Virus record (IMG/VR): IMGVR_UViG_3300035698_006161 | Coordinates: 1-30,901 of that record | Length of the DNA: 30,901 bases | Reading direction: 5' to 3' (one strand) | Source of the DNA: a virus | The notes under the pieces: generated by a model | What the model was told of the DNA's origin: nothing | Databases searched by the model: none | What the model saw: the letters and a program-made list of their open reading frames with translations, nothing else | Shown: positions 14,363-23,289 of the stretch, piece after piece | How positions within the stretch are numbered: the stretch's first letter is position 1 | How the letters are laid out: every line of letters starts with the position of its first letter | Position numbers and translations under genes: made by a program

Positions 14363-16828
14363 CTATTTTTGATATGGTACAAATCCCGAAGGAATTAAAG
14401 CTAAAATAGACGATGGACTAGGGTCTACTTGCCTTATAAAAACCGATCCGTTATTGTCCCACTTTGATTGTACGTTTATTGAAATTACACCAGAAGCTAA
14501 TGGTATAGGCGAATCTGTCTCTCCTAAATCATCATATTTGTATTCATATAAACCTTCTAATGGATCATCAGTATCATCACTCGGAGATCTACTTCCAGCG
14601 AAAATTCCTTTTGATTCATTTACAAAGGCATGAACCCTAGTAATAAGTTTTTTATTATCAGCCAAAGATTCACCACTTGGCGTATCAATATCTAAAGTTT
14701 GTAAATCAGAAATATAAGGAAGCCCTGCATGAATAACGGTATAATATTCTCCTAATACTGCTGCACCACTAGCTACTGTAATCGTATCATAAGCTACATT
14801 ATTAGGACTAGCCTCAACATATCCATCTCCAAAAACCGCTATATCTTTAGCTTCTAAGTGATCTAATCCACTAATAGAATTAACAGCTTTTCCCCAAGTA
14901 GTAATTGCAACGCTTCTCATTGAAACAGGAACTGTAATATTTGGAGTAACTGAAACAACCGTAGTGCTTGTATATGCTGTGACCCTACATCTTACTATAT
15001 CACCAGCTGAACCCGTTAAATGAATTTCTTTATCAACATCTCCAGCAACAAAATATCCTGCACTTGCTGTAAGTGTTAATGTTTCAGTATATAACCAGTC
15101 TACCCCACCAGATAACGTCATCGTCGTTGTACCCGTATGCCTACCGTCATAAGTCAAAGCACTATCCATAAATATAGCATCTTTAATATCACTAATAACT
15201 CTAGTATTCATTCGTTCATGATATCTTACAGTATTACCGTCGATAGTTCGATTAACAACAGCATATAAAATGTCCTCATTATCTTCAGGAATAACACATA
15301 CATTTTCAAAAGAACCGTCCGTATCGTGCCTATGCCAAGCAAACATTTTATGCTGTCTTACATAAGTGAATCCTAATAACGCCCCGTCGCTCATAACTAC
15401 CCAAAGAATAGAATTAGGTACTTGCTGATATGCCCAATCTACAATAGTACGCCCCTCAAATAAATGTGTTGAAAATATAGTTAAATCATCACTTGAATAC
15501 CCTTCGACCACATCATTTATTAAATCTCTAATAATAGAACTACGAGCTTGAACAAACAAAGCAGATGACCCAATAGTTATTGGTCTTAAATCACTACTAC
15601 CATAATATGAAATAGGTTTTGGATAAACTTCGCCCGGAGTAATTACCCCTCCCGTGCCTCCTTGAATAGCCCATTCTCCACCTGATGTTAATATCATAAG
15701 TTCTTGTAACGCTACCATATGTTTAACTTGATTTACTTGACCACTAACCAGACTAAAAGAAATAGCGTCATTATCTTGTATAGGTGAACTTTTTGTATAA
15801 TTTTTATAATTACCAGACCGACTCATCTCAACACCTTCAGGATTATCAGTTGTAGCAGCGTAATTATGTCTTTGTTGATAGTAAGAGCTTGTTGAAGGAT
15901 AATTACCAGCACCAGAAAAAGGATTTCTTATAGCTGGAGGTGTATCAGTAGCATCAGCCTCAATGCCAGTATCAATAAATGAAGTTCCTTCAGCTATACC
16001 TATATACCCATAAACACCATTAGTTTTTTTATAAACATTATATTTAGATGCCCCAGATGCAAGTGTCCATGAAAGCGTTCTAGGTGATCCTGACGACGCA
16101 ACTACATCAACTCCTACGGCTGTAGGTGACAAAGATTCTTCAAAGCTTTCATCATTAATAGCAGTTACTACCCAATAATCAACAGTTCCAGCAGCTCCTG
16201 AAGCAGCTAAATTTGTAGGTGCTACTTGTGCTGGAACAAAAGATACATCTGCAAGAGTCCATGTTGTATGCCCTGTCCTTGATAATTCACTTGTAGGATA
16301 TGAGGGATGTGTTAAAGTAACCACATCAGCGGATTGATCATAATTTAAAGTAGCTAAATCAGCTTCGAGGAAGTCGGTAGGGATTTCGTAAATATTCCCG
16401 GTCAAGGCATACCAATAAGTTACATTTGCAGGTTGATGTCCTGTGTGTCCTAAAATACAATAATAATTAACACCACCATCAACAACTAAATCTCCTATTA
16501 CATAAGCAGTTCCTACTAGCCACGCAGAAACTCCACTTACTTCAACGGGTGCAGCATTACGAATAATTCGCATATACTGATCGCCAAATTCTAAATTATA
16601 AGTTTGGTCTGCATTAAAAATAAATGGGATGGATCTTACTTTTTTTGAAGAGTCTTTCGTCGAACTTATATAATAAAGTCCGGGACGGTTCTGAGTCCCA
16701 CCGTGACGCATTACTATATTATTGCGTAAAGTTTTTACTGCAGATATATATTTTTTAATATCAGTCCTAGCGTATAAGCTAGGTGAAATTTCTCCTCCTG
16801 CAAATGATTTTTGAGCTATTGCTGTCAT
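14363..16828 (-). CDS. Tail nozzle / tail tubular protein B-like with added domains
   Basis: The 821-residue protein begins with the segment AQKSFAGGEISPSLYARTD, and then NNIVMRHGGTQNRPGLYYIS. This is the conserved start of nozzle (tail tubular protein B) proteins that close the lower tail of podoviruses. Two extra modules seem inserted: residues about 102-139, with WLVGTAYVIGDLVVDGGVNY and HTGHQP, resemble a small carbohydrate-binding module. Residues about 202-297 (APTNLAASGAAGTVDYWVV to SKYNVYKKTNGVYGYIG) look like a fibronectin type III domain. The rest continues the nozzle core. The gene lies between the adaptor and the ejection proteins, as expected. Confidence 0.85.
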   Translation of the reverse strand: MTAIAQKSFAGGEISPSLYARTDIKKYISAVKTLRNNIVMRHGGTQNRPGLYYISSTKDSSKKVRSIPFIFNADQTYNLEFGDQYMRIIRNAAPVEVSGVSAWLVGTAYVIGDLVVDGGVNYYCILGHTGHQPANVTYWYALTGNIYEIPTDFLEADLATLNYDQSADVVTLTHPSYPTSELSRTGHTTWTLADVSFVPAQVAPTNLAASGAAGTVDYWVVTAINDESFEESLSPTAVGVDVVASSGSPRTLSWTLASGASKYNVYKKTNGVYGYIGIAEGTSFIDTGIEADATDTPPAIRNPFSGAGNYPSTSSYYQQRHNYAATTDNPEGVEMSRSGNYKNYTKSSPIQDNDAISFSLVSGQVNQVKHMVALQELMILTSGGEWAIQGGTGGVITPGEVYPKPISYYGSSDLRPITIGSSALFVQARSSIIRDLINDVVEGYSSDDLTIFSTHLFEGRTIVDWAYQQVPNSILWVVMSDGALLGFTYVRQHKMFAWHRHDTDGSFENVCVIPEDNEDILYAVVNRTIDGNTVRYHERMNTRVISDIKDAIFMDSALTYDGRHTGTTTMTLSGGVDWLYTETLTLTASAGYFVAGDVDKEIHLTGSAGDIVRCRVTAYTSTTVVSVTPNITVPVSMRSVAITTWGKAVNSISGLDHLEAKDIAVFGDGYVEASPNNVAYDTITVASGAAVLGEYYTVIHAGLPYISDLQTLDIDTPSGESLADNKKLITRVHAFVNESKGIFAGSRSPSDDTDDPLEGLYEYKYDDLGETDSPIPLASGVISINVQSKWDNNGSVFIRQVDPSPSSILALIPSGFVPYQK

Positions 16829-16855
16829 TAATCCCCATATAATTTAGATGCTTTA

Positions 16856-17458
16856 TTATTCCCTATCCCTAATAAATTCTGATTCAGAAGGCTCTTCATC
16901 TTGCTGTTCATTAACAGCATTAGCTTCAGCCTTTGCTTTAGATAAAACATATGCTTTATACGCCCTATCTCCTAATTTAAACGGATCACCAGCTGTCAAT
17001 CTAGGGGCTGAATAAAACGCTAATAAAAATGATATTGCCATCGCTGCGTCAGTTGGAAAAATATTTACTTCTGTTACTTTAAGAGTATATTCAGAGTAAG
17101 CACTTTCCATATCTGTATAAATTAATTTGTCGCTACCATCATTAACTATTTTATAAGGAATTAATGATTGACGACTATCATTTCTTATCCCACTTAATAT
17201 CTTTATAAGATTAGAACATTCAGACGGGTATCTATAAGAATATCCCCATTCAGTAGTAGGATTTTCTTCAACCAATTCTAAAGCTAAAGTTGTATTAAGA
17301 ATAGGAAAATTAAAATCCCGTACAAATTCATTAACTACCGGGTCAAAAAATCTCCTACAAGTAGCAGCTTCTACTGAACGTTCAGTTTCAACATTAGAAA
17401 TTTCAACACTTATACCGATATGAGATATAGCAATATTACATAAAGCTGTTTTATCCAT
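16856..17458 (-). CDS. Head-to-tail adaptor (tail tubular protein A-like)
   Basis: The 200-residue protein opens with ALCNIAISHIGISVEISNVE and EAATCRRFFDPVVNEFVRDF, the helix pattern typical of the adaptor (gp11/tubular protein A) that docks under the portal. A middle WGYSYRYPSECSNLIKIL strand matches the family, and residues 140-185 form the second helix pair (AISFLLAFYSAPRLTAGDPF). Its length fits gp11-type adaptors (about 196-200). The start overlaps the stop of the upstream gene (TAATG). Position before the nozzle supports the assignment. Confidence 0.85.
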   Translation of the reverse strand: MDKTALCNIAISHIGISVEISNVETERSVEAATCRRFFDPVVNEFVRDFNFPILNTTLALELVEENPTTEWGYSYRYPSECSNLIKILSGIRNDSRQSLIPYKIVNDGSDKLIYTDMESAYSEYTLKVTEVNIFPTDAAMAISFLLAFYSAPRLTAGDPFKLGDRAYKAYVLSKAKAEANAVNEQQDEEPSESEFIRDRE

Positions 17459-17739
17459 TAGATAACCTCTTTAGACCCCGTTGGAGTTTCTTTCTTATCT
17501 ACTTGCTTTTCTTCAGGCTTCGGAGCATCTTCAAAAGACTCATTAACTTTAGCTGCTTGAGATAAAGGAACAGGCTTAACTACTTTTTCTACTTTAACTT
17601 TTGTTTTTTCTTTAGAATCTTTTTCAAGTTTTTCCATCCAGTTTTTTGAAAATAATTTTTCATCTTCAAGAACAATAACTTCGTCTTCTTTAACTCTACG
17701 ATTAAACATATAACCCATCTTTGTAATTTTTACTTTCAT
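17458..17739 (-). CDS. Small charged structural-region protein
   Basis: The 93-residue protein has a compact N-terminal part (MKVKITKMGYMFNRRVKEDE, then LFSKNWMEKLE near residue 35). A long Lys/Glu/Val-rich and Pro-rich tail follows that is probably disordered. Genes of this size and form lie between cement and adaptor genes in BPP-1-like phages. Its exact role is not known to me. A GGAGAG site precedes the ATG. A strong RNA hairpin lies in the gap between it and the cement gene upstream. Confidence 0.65.
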   Translation of the reverse strand: MKVKITKMGYMFNRRVKEDEVIVLEDEKLFSKNWMEKLEKDSKEKTKVKVEKVVKPVPLSQAAKVNESFEDAPKPEEKQVDKKETPTGSKEVI

Positions 17740-17755
17740 ATCTCTCCTTTATTAC

Positions 17756-17787
17756 AGGGGAAGAGAGCCGCAAAACCCCCCTCCCCT
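17756..17787 (-). promoter_or_regulatory. Strong RNA hairpin between cement gene and next gene
   Basis: On the transcribed (minus) strand the sequence reads AGGGGAGGGGGG, an 8-base loop TTTTGCGG, then CTCTCTTCCCCT. This gives a 12-pair stem, nine Watson-Crick and three G-U. On the plus strand the G-U pairs become A-C mismatches, so only the leftward transcript folds well. No U-run follows, so it is not a standard intrinsic terminator for this direction. It sits right after the highly expressed capsid and cement genes. It may stabilise the 3' end of a processed message or reduce read-through. Confidence 0.55.
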
Positions 17788-17800
17788 ATTTTTAAACTAC

Positions 17801-18232
17801 TTACGAAATAGTAATGTTATTATCATAAGCAATATATTTATCAATATCATGTGTGATAAATGCTGTTACTGAACCAGTAGTTAAATTACCATCTGCCATA
17901 GTATAATACAAACGAATATATCGATCGTTAGCCCCACCAGGCTGAATACGAGCAATATATTTTGTTCCAATAGCCGCATTTGCCGCAATCGTAAACAAAG
18001 TCTGACCAGTTACTACTGTACCAAAGGCTGAATCAGAATCTGTTTGCAAAATAACCGCAACAGTTGAATCACTTCCACTATCAGTTAAAGCTACATCAAC
18101 AGTCAAAACAACATATAGATTTTCGCCAGTACCAATATCCCTAGCGATACCTAAATCTACATAATTTTCTGAAGCAGCTGCAACTGTAAGAGCCTGCGCA
18201 TCTGAAAATAATAATTGAGCATCTAAATACAT
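17801..18232 (-). CDS. Capsid cement protein (Bbp16-like)
   Basis: The 143-residue protein begins MYLDAQLLFSDAQALTVAA and has YVDLGIARDIGTGENLYVVL (about residues 24-43). That order is typical of the Bbp16 family, first known as the cement (decoration) protein of Bordetella phage BPP-1. The rest is beta-rich with Thr, Ala and Gly (DSTVAVILQTDSDSAFGTVV, then RYIRLYYTMADG). It is placed directly after the major capsid gene, as in BPP-1. It probably binds the capsid shell at the subunit interfaces (family knowledge). Confidence 0.8.
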   Translation of the reverse strand: MYLDAQLLFSDAQALTVAAASENYVDLGIARDIGTGENLYVVLTVDVALTDSGSDSTVAVILQTDSDSAFGTVVTGQTLFTIAANAAIGTKYIARIQPGGANDRYIRLYYTMADGNLTTGSVTAFITHDIDKYIAYDNNITIS

Positions 18233-18276
18233 ATTTATCTCCTTTTTATATTTTTAAACATTTATATTAATTTTAA

Positions 18277-19278
18277 TTACGTTACTCTTGATTCATTTTC
18301 AACCAATGAATCACAAGTACGAATTGGAACTCCCCTAAAAGAAAAAATAACCTTACCATCAACATTTTCATAAGTAAGACCACCACCAGCTGAAACGGAA
18401 TCTTTTCTTTGAATATCCAGCATCTGAATCATTGTTCTATTCATATAAAATGCTGCATTACCCATATTAAGACTTCCGATTCTATGCATCGCCTTAATCA
18501 TGTTTTTAGTAATATCTGCAGCACTTGACTCAGCAACTAAATTACTTATGTCAATGTTACAAATACGAACAGCTTGTCGCCAATCTTTAACAATAACTCC
18601 AGCTTTCCAATTCCATTTTTCCTGATAAACTCTCATCCTAGTTCCAGCGACTCCTGTAGAGCCTTGAACAGTCTGCAGACCTAAGTTTTCATGGTCTAGT
18701 CCTGCCGTAGAACCTTTAGGGAAAGTACCAAAAATACCATTCTCATCCCAAACTACTAACCAAATAGACGAATTATCAGAACTTTCTCCACCAGCATCAA
18801 TAATATTCTGTGCATTAGCAGCTGATTTATCAGCATATCTTACAGAAAGACCATTGAACTCTTCAGGTGAAACTGAACTATTACCATAAAACAAAGTACT
18901 AGCCATTTCCTGATTCAATGCTTCAAGAAAAGCCTGAGCTTCACTATATCTTACTGCGTCAGGATTTCCACCAAGCTCAGCAACCTCTTTATCAAGCTCA
19001 GCCCATGCTTCCATCATTCCACAAGTCTCAGTTATCTGAGCAGTTGAACTTTTAGAAGTCTGAACAGCTTGATTTAACAATCTCCAGTAAACTGAAGGCA
19101 AACCAGTTCTAACTGTAGTCCTATGACCAATCTCTAAATTTCCCTGAACCCATATGATATCATCAAGCATATCATTTCGTTGAGATAATAATTCCGCAAT
19201 AATTGCTACTTTTCCTTCAGGGTCTAATATTTTAGCCCAATCTAGCAATGTAAATGCATTCGTTGATAAAGCACCCAT
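18277..19278 (-). CDS. Major capsid protein (BPP-1 Bbp17-like)
   Basis: The 333-residue protein starts at an ATG with an excellent AAGGAG site. Landmarks are LDWAKILDPEGKVAIIAELL, the segment WVQGNLEIGHRTTVRTGLP (about residues 43-61), and EALNQEMASTLFYGNSSVSP in the middle. Later come WNWKAGVIVKDWRQAVRICN and FRGVPIRTCDSLVENESRVT. This matches the BPP-1-type major capsid family (HK97/Johnson fold), whose members are near 330 residues. The gene follows the scaffold and precedes the cement protein, the standard head order. It assembles the icosahedral shell. Confidence 0.88.
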   Translation of the reverse strand: MGALSTNAFTLLDWAKILDPEGKVAIIAELLSQRNDMLDDIIWVQGNLEIGHRTTVRTGLPSVYWRLLNQAVQTSKSSTAQITETCGMMEAWAELDKEVAELGGNPDAVRYSEAQAFLEALNQEMASTLFYGNSSVSPEEFNGLSVRYADKSAANAQNIIDAGGESSDNSSIWLVVWDENGIFGTFPKGSTAGLDHENLGLQTVQGSTGVAGTRMRVYQEKWNWKAGVIVKDWRQAVRICNIDISNLVAESSAADITKNMIKAMHRIGSLNMGNAAFYMNRTMIQMLDIQRKDSVSAGGGLTYENVDGKVIFSFRGVPIRTCDSLVENESRVT

Positions 19279-19281
19279 ATT

Positions 19282-20055
19282 TTACTCCTTCTTTTTGTCA
19301 CCGCCATATAAAATATCGACAGGACTTTTTTTAGTATTAATTTCATTTTTACCATGAATAAGAGTATCATCACTCATATCTCTTCCTACCCGTGACCAAG
19401 CTCTTATATTTTCAGGATGATTACCATATCCTGATTCATTAAGAATCTCATTGAACTTATCCGAACCGTATTTTTTGAATGCTCGTTTCGCAAATTCAAC
19501 ATTTTCTTTGAATTTTTCCCCACCTATTTCTGCGTCATTCTTTGTTTCTTCTATCCATACAACATCTGCTAAATTATCAAGATGTGCTTTAGCATTTGCT
19601 GCGTATTGACCTACTGCGTCCTGTTCTCTATCTACCATCATTTGTGCGGTATCTTGTGACAATCCTTGCTCTTTGGCTATTGTAGCAATCTCGTCAATTC
19701 GCTCTTGAAGTAATAAAGAATTTTCAGGCATTTTTAAAACTATATCTTCCGGTTTATCTTCTTTTTTTCCTACTTTTTTCTCATCATCCGCTTTCTTTTC
19801 ATCGGCTTCTTTCTTTTCATCATCTACTTTCTTATCTTCAGACTTCTCGTCATCCTTCTTGTCTTCCGGATTGTCCTCCTTCTTATCCTCTGATTTTTCA
19901 TCTTCTTTTTTATCCTCTAGTTTATCTTCAGACTTATCTTCAGGTTTTTCGTCATCCTTATAAAGTGCTTTTTCAGGTGATTCTACTGCGTCTACTTTTT
20001 TTTCTTCAGGCGTGTCATTGGTTTTTTGTACGCCTTCATCAATTAATTCTGTCAT
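19282..20055 (-). CDS. Scaffolding protein with acidic repeat region
   Basis: The 257-residue protein has a low-complexity, highly charged N-terminal third (residues about 25-105). It is made of repeats built on EDK, KEDEKSEDKK and DDEKK. A helical region follows (ERIDEIATIAKEQGLSQDTA, then MVDREQDAVGQYAANAKAHL), and a C-terminal part with FKENVEFAKRAFKKYGSDKF and YGNHPENIRAWSRVGRDM. The C-terminal YGNHP...RxGR pattern is common in podovirus scaffolds. It sits directly before the capsid gene. The EDK repeats could vary in length by slippage. Confidence 0.85.
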   Translation of the reverse strand: MTELIDEGVQKTNDTPEEKKVDAVESPEKALYKDDEKPEDKSEDKLEDKKEDEKSEDKKEDNPEDKKDDEKSEDKKVDDEKKEADEKKADDEKKVGKKEDKPEDIVLKMPENSLLLQERIDEIATIAKEQGLSQDTAQMMVDREQDAVGQYAANAKAHLDNLADVVWIEETKNDAEIGGEKFKENVEFAKRAFKKYGSDKFNEILNESGYGNHPENIRAWSRVGRDMSDDTLIHGKNEINTKKSPVDILYGGDKKKE

Positions 20056-20393
20056 TTTTTATCTCCTTTTAAAAAGTCCCAGTTTTCTTTTTCTAATAAT
20101 TGATACTGCTCTATAGATGTTTCAATACAATCAGATTTAACTAATCTTCCTATATTTCTTTCACCTAAACTTTTATATGTTATTGAACCCGAATGATTAA
20201 AGTCATCAGAATCATAATGACACAAATAATTAACTAGCCTATATAAGAATCTTCTGCCTTCTAGCGTTGACATAACCATAGCAATATCATTTAATTCTCT
20301 CTCTCTTGCATCTACTTCTTTATTACCAGCATTGTTTACTTGCTCTTTATCTGCTACATTTTTTACTAATACTTTTTTATTATAATCTACCAT
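20052..20393 (-). CDS. Bbp19-like small head protein
   Basis: The 113-residue protein has a charged N-terminus and the core motif VMSTLEGRRFLYRLVNYLCH (about residues 39-58). GSITYKSLGERNIGRLVKS follows. The (M/S)xxxGRRFL...R...GERN(V/I)G layout is that of the Bbp19 family, found between portal and scaffold in BPP-1-like phages. Its molecular role is not established to my knowledge. The start overlaps the portal stop (TAATG) and its end overlaps the scaffold start by four bases, so it is translated with the head genes. Confidence 0.75.
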   Translation of the reverse strand: MVDYNKKVLVKNVADKEQVNNAGNKEVDARERELNDIAMVMSTLEGRRFLYRLVNYLCHYDSDDFNHSGSITYKSLGERNIGRLVKSDCIETSIEQYQLLEKENWDFLKGDKK

Positions 20394-22114
20394 TATTGAT
20401 TGCCACCTATACCTTCAACAACTTTTTTTAAAGCATTATTGCCTTTTAAATCAGACTTAGCTAAATCTTTTGCAGCACTTGCACCTTGTGTTATTTGATC
20501 CATAGTGGCTTGCTCCTGAGCTGCCTTAGCCTCCTGCTCTCTTATAACCTGAACATCTTCATCTGTCTTAATTAAATCAACATCAATTCCCATTCGTTCA
20601 CCATATACATCAACAGCTTGGTCAAAATCAATTTTCTGTAACATTTGAAAATTCTGTGACTGTACAGCAGTATTAATAACAAATCCAAAAAACCTTTCAA
20701 TATTTGCTATCCCTGCTAACTTCTGAGCTTGAGCCATTATACTTACATATTCAACCTTTAAAGGCATACCAGATAATTCAGGAGGAGGAGGTAAAAATCT
20801 TCCTTGCTCTTCACCAAATGCAAACTGATTATCAATTAACGGGTCTAACAAATCTTCATTCAATCCTTCAAGAACCGGCCCGAGCATAAGTAATTTTTCT
20901 TCATGTCTTTCATCAACCTCTCTAGCTGTGATTTCTCGTCTATCGCTCTGTGATAACATCAAAAATAAATTTTCATAATACGCCCTACTGATTCTTCGTT
21001 CCTGCTTTTCTATTTTCATTTCAATGCTTGCTATATCAGGTTTAACCTCGTGAACGGGTTTGAATCCTTGCTGTCCTTCTCTTAAATCTAAATACGTCAT
21101 ATCTCCTGGCAATATAGAAGCCTTCTTGTTTCTTAAAATAGATGGCCCTGTCATTGGAGGATTAACAAGCTTTTCAATTGCCTGAGCTTCTCTTTTCTCC
21201 ATAGTCTGTAAAGACTTATTATCTCCAAAAGCTGTCATCCCCGGGCAGTCAGTACCATAAACATCTTCCCCTGTTTTTTCCCATCTAGGTGCTAATACAG
21301 GGAAATAAGTATATCCTTTTTCACTTAAATATTTATCCATATCAGCTTTATCATTATTGCCAGTTCCTTTTTCATAATAAATACTTGAATATTTTTTATA
21401 TTTAGAAAGTAGCTTATTAGGATCATAACTTATATTCGGAATAACAATATGACACATATCTATCCAAGTTTCATATTGACTTCTATTATATAAGTTTTTT
21501 ACTTGCGAACTTATATTTGACCAATCATAACTTCCCGTAGCATCTTTTCTTCCAAACTTCTCTACTATTTGCCTAACCGTAAACCTAAACTCTCTATAAA
21601 AAATCTTTACTTTTAATCTCTCATCATTAGCAATCCAATAACTTCCAATAGGAAAAACATAAAACCTTGAAACGGTTTCAAAATCTTCTTCCATGAAAAT
21701 ACAACCCGTAGCAAAATTACCTAAATCTCCATACAACGTAGGTAATATATTATATAAATTACTTACTAAAAATTGTGACCGCATTTCATTTTCAGTATTT
21801 TGCAACCAATACTTCACAGGGCCATACTCCATTAAATCTCTATCTTTTATTGCTAACTTATACCACGGACGTGCAGGAGATGTTATTCCAGCCACCATAC
21901 CTGACCTTAAAGTTCTTGACGCTAATACGGCTGTAGAATTAATTATCTTTTGGTTTCTTCTGTCTCCCCTATTAGTTCTACTTAAAGTAAACCTAGCTCT
22001 AGACGGTAAAGTATAATCAGATATACTCCTCCATTGAGATTCAAACGATTGACGCTCCCGCTTTAACTCTTTCGTAAGAGTATCTAAAATCTGTCTTTTA
22101 GTTAATTGTGACAT
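20393..22114 (-). CDS. Portal protein (podovirus head-tail connector)
   Basis: The 573-residue protein carries the landmarks of the short-tailed-phage connector family. These are ESQWRSISDYTLPSRARFT (about residues 25-43), SGMVAGITSPARPWYKLAI (about 71-89), and GDLGNFATGCIFMEEDFETV (about 128-147). Later come MEKREAQAIEKLVNPPMTGP and SDRREITAREVDERHEEKLL. The dodecameric portal forms the DNA gate at one capsid vertex and binds the adaptor and terminase. Its length is in the usual range (500-600). It is coupled to both neighbours by TAATG overlaps. Confidence 0.9.
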   Translation of the reverse strand: MSQLTKRQILDTLTKELKRERQSFESQWRSISDYTLPSRARFTLSRTNRGDRRNQKIINSTAVLASRTLRSGMVAGITSPARPWYKLAIKDRDLMEYGPVKYWLQNTENEMRSQFLVSNLYNILPTLYGDLGNFATGCIFMEEDFETVSRFYVFPIGSYWIANDERLKVKIFYREFRFTVRQIVEKFGRKDATGSYDWSNISSQVKNLYNRSQYETWIDMCHIVIPNISYDPNKLLSKYKKYSSIYYEKGTGNNDKADMDKYLSEKGYTYFPVLAPRWEKTGEDVYGTDCPGMTAFGDNKSLQTMEKREAQAIEKLVNPPMTGPSILRNKKASILPGDMTYLDLREGQQGFKPVHEVKPDIASIEMKIEKQERRISRAYYENLFLMLSQSDRREITAREVDERHEEKLLMLGPVLEGLNEDLLDPLIDNQFAFGEEQGRFLPPPPELSGMPLKVEYVSIMAQAQKLAGIANIERFFGFVINTAVQSQNFQMLQKIDFDQAVDVYGERMGIDVDLIKTDEDVQVIREQEAKAAQEQATMDQITQGASAAKDLAKSDLKGNNALKKVVEGIGGNQ

Positions 22115-22500
22115 TAAGTCCCTAATAGCGTTTTTCGCTGACCAGTTGCTGCATCACCAGCTACTCCTAAAGGAGTTGTTAATATTGTATTTCGTCGTCC
22201 TGTTGCAGCTGCTGCTGATCGCTGTTGTTTTAACTTTGCTGCATCTCTTGTAGCTGTTTTCTCTGCACTTAAATTAGCTTCATTTTCTAATGCTTCAGCC
22301 TTCTCTAATTCTTGTCCTTGAAGATATGCTTGATGACCAGCTGCTTTTTTAGCCGCTGTTTTTTGAGCTGATGCACTATAAACAGATGTTCCTATGGCAG
22401 TTCCTGCGGCAGCTACAGCTACTCCACCTGCTACAGCAGCTGCTGTTCCAGCCCCTCCAACACCTAATGCAGTTCCTATTGGTATCAATATAGCTGGCAT
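22114..22500 (-). CDS. Small Ala/Gly-rich structural protein before the portal
   Basis: The 128-residue protein has an Ala/Gly-rich hydrophobic first part (residues 1-45; PAILIPIGTALGVGGAGTAA), a charged helix (about 60-100) and a short C-terminal motif RNTILTTPLGVAG...RKTLLG. That tail is familiar from small proteins next to the portal in BPP-1/T7-like phages. Their role is not defined; virion-associated is the usual prediction. It is coupled to the portal gene by the TAATG overlap and its start overlaps the previous gene's end. Confidence 0.7.
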   Translation of the reverse strand: MPAILIPIGTALGVGGAGTAAAVAGGVAVAAAGTAIGTSVYSASAQKTAAKKAAGHQAYLQGQELEKAEALENEANLSAEKTATRDAAKLKQQRSAAAATGRRNTILTTPLGVAGDAATGQRKTLLGT

Positions 22501-22898
22501 TACCTAACCCCCTTAAAACAAACAAACCTAGACATATCCTGATTTAGCCATGATATAGTTCTAGGTTTTTTATCTTTTATAATTTGTTTTATACCTTTCA
22601 AAATCAACTTAGGTTCACGAGTAGCTACCCCGAAAAAATGCATGTTATCGCCTTTCATTTCTTCTATCTTTTTAAACTCCTCAACGCTTGCTAATATTAA
22701 TGGTTTATCTCTGATTAAACTTAGAGCATCATCATTTAACCAGAGATAAACTGCCACTCCAATTATTTCATCGTCTTTACTGGCATATATAATTCTTTCA
22801 AAAAAATAGTCTACAAAACCATACAGCTCTTTAATCGTCTTTACAATTTCAAAATGCTGAAAAATATAAAGAGCAAGTTTCTTCTTAATTTGGGTCAT
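22500..22898 (-). CDS. Acyltransferase (GNAT)-like head-region protein
   Basis: A frame of 145 codons is open from 22937. The internal ATG at 22898 is preferred because it overlaps the previous stop less, giving 132 residues. The sequence shows a GNAT-like pattern: an N-terminal helix pair, a core strand ERIIYASKDDEIIGVAVYLW, then NMHFFGVATREPKLILKGIK, and a conserved C-terminal SWLNQDMSRFVCFK strand. Genes with this terminal strand are usual next to the portal of such phages. I see no clear acetyl-CoA loop (RxxGxG/A), so the activity is uncertain. Confidence 0.6.
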   Translation of the reverse strand: MTQIKKKLALYIFQHFEIVKTIKELYGFVDYFFERIIYASKDDEIIGVAVYLWLNDDALSLIRDKPLILASVEEFKKIEEMKGDNMHFFGVATREPKLILKGIKQIIKDKKPRTISWLNQDMSRFVCFKGVR

Positions 22899-23289
22899 CA
22901 AATGTTTGAATCCATCTATCTGTCCCATTAATATCAACTAGAATTGCTCCAGTTTTAGTAGCATTAGTAGATGTATAAGTAGAATTACAATTCATATTGC
23001 CTTCAGTACAGGTGAATTTTAAAAATGGCTGGTCAACATCAGACTGTGAAAGCTCTAAAACTTCAACCGCACCACTCGTATCTGCCTGATAAAGAGAACT
23101 TAAATCAATAGTTGCAGTAGGCCCAACAATAGCTGTATCATCAGCACCAAGAACATTTAATATCGAAAAATGACCAGCGTTAGCACTATCAACTTGTAGC
23201 TGAACTGCAGATGCAGGTAAAGCTATTAAACCTAATACAACAATTAACAATATAATTTTTTTAAACATATTTATTTTATGTCTTTTCAT
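22885..23289 (-). CDS. Sec-exported fibre-like protein coupled to the O-antigen gene
   Basis: The 134-residue product has a signal peptide (MFKKIILLIVVLGLIALPASA). The mature part has two beta segments, QVDSANAGHFSILNVLGADD and, at the end, QPFLKFTCTEGN with VDINGTDRWIQTFDDP. The DQPFLKF plus INGT-x-(R/K)-W-I ending is one I know from the tips of phage fibre and structural proteins, where it has no signal peptide. Its ATG overlaps the stop of the O-antigen-type gene (ATGA), and a GGAG lies upstream. The pair therefore seems to be one inserted, co-translated unit acting at the cell surface. Confidence 0.7.
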   Translation of the reverse strand: MKRHKINMFKKIILLIVVLGLIALPASAVQLQVDSANAGHFSILNVLGADDTAIVGPTATIDLSSLYQADTSGAVEVLELSQSDVDQPFLKFTCTEGNMNCNSTYTSTNATKTGAILVDINGTDRWIQTFDDPN

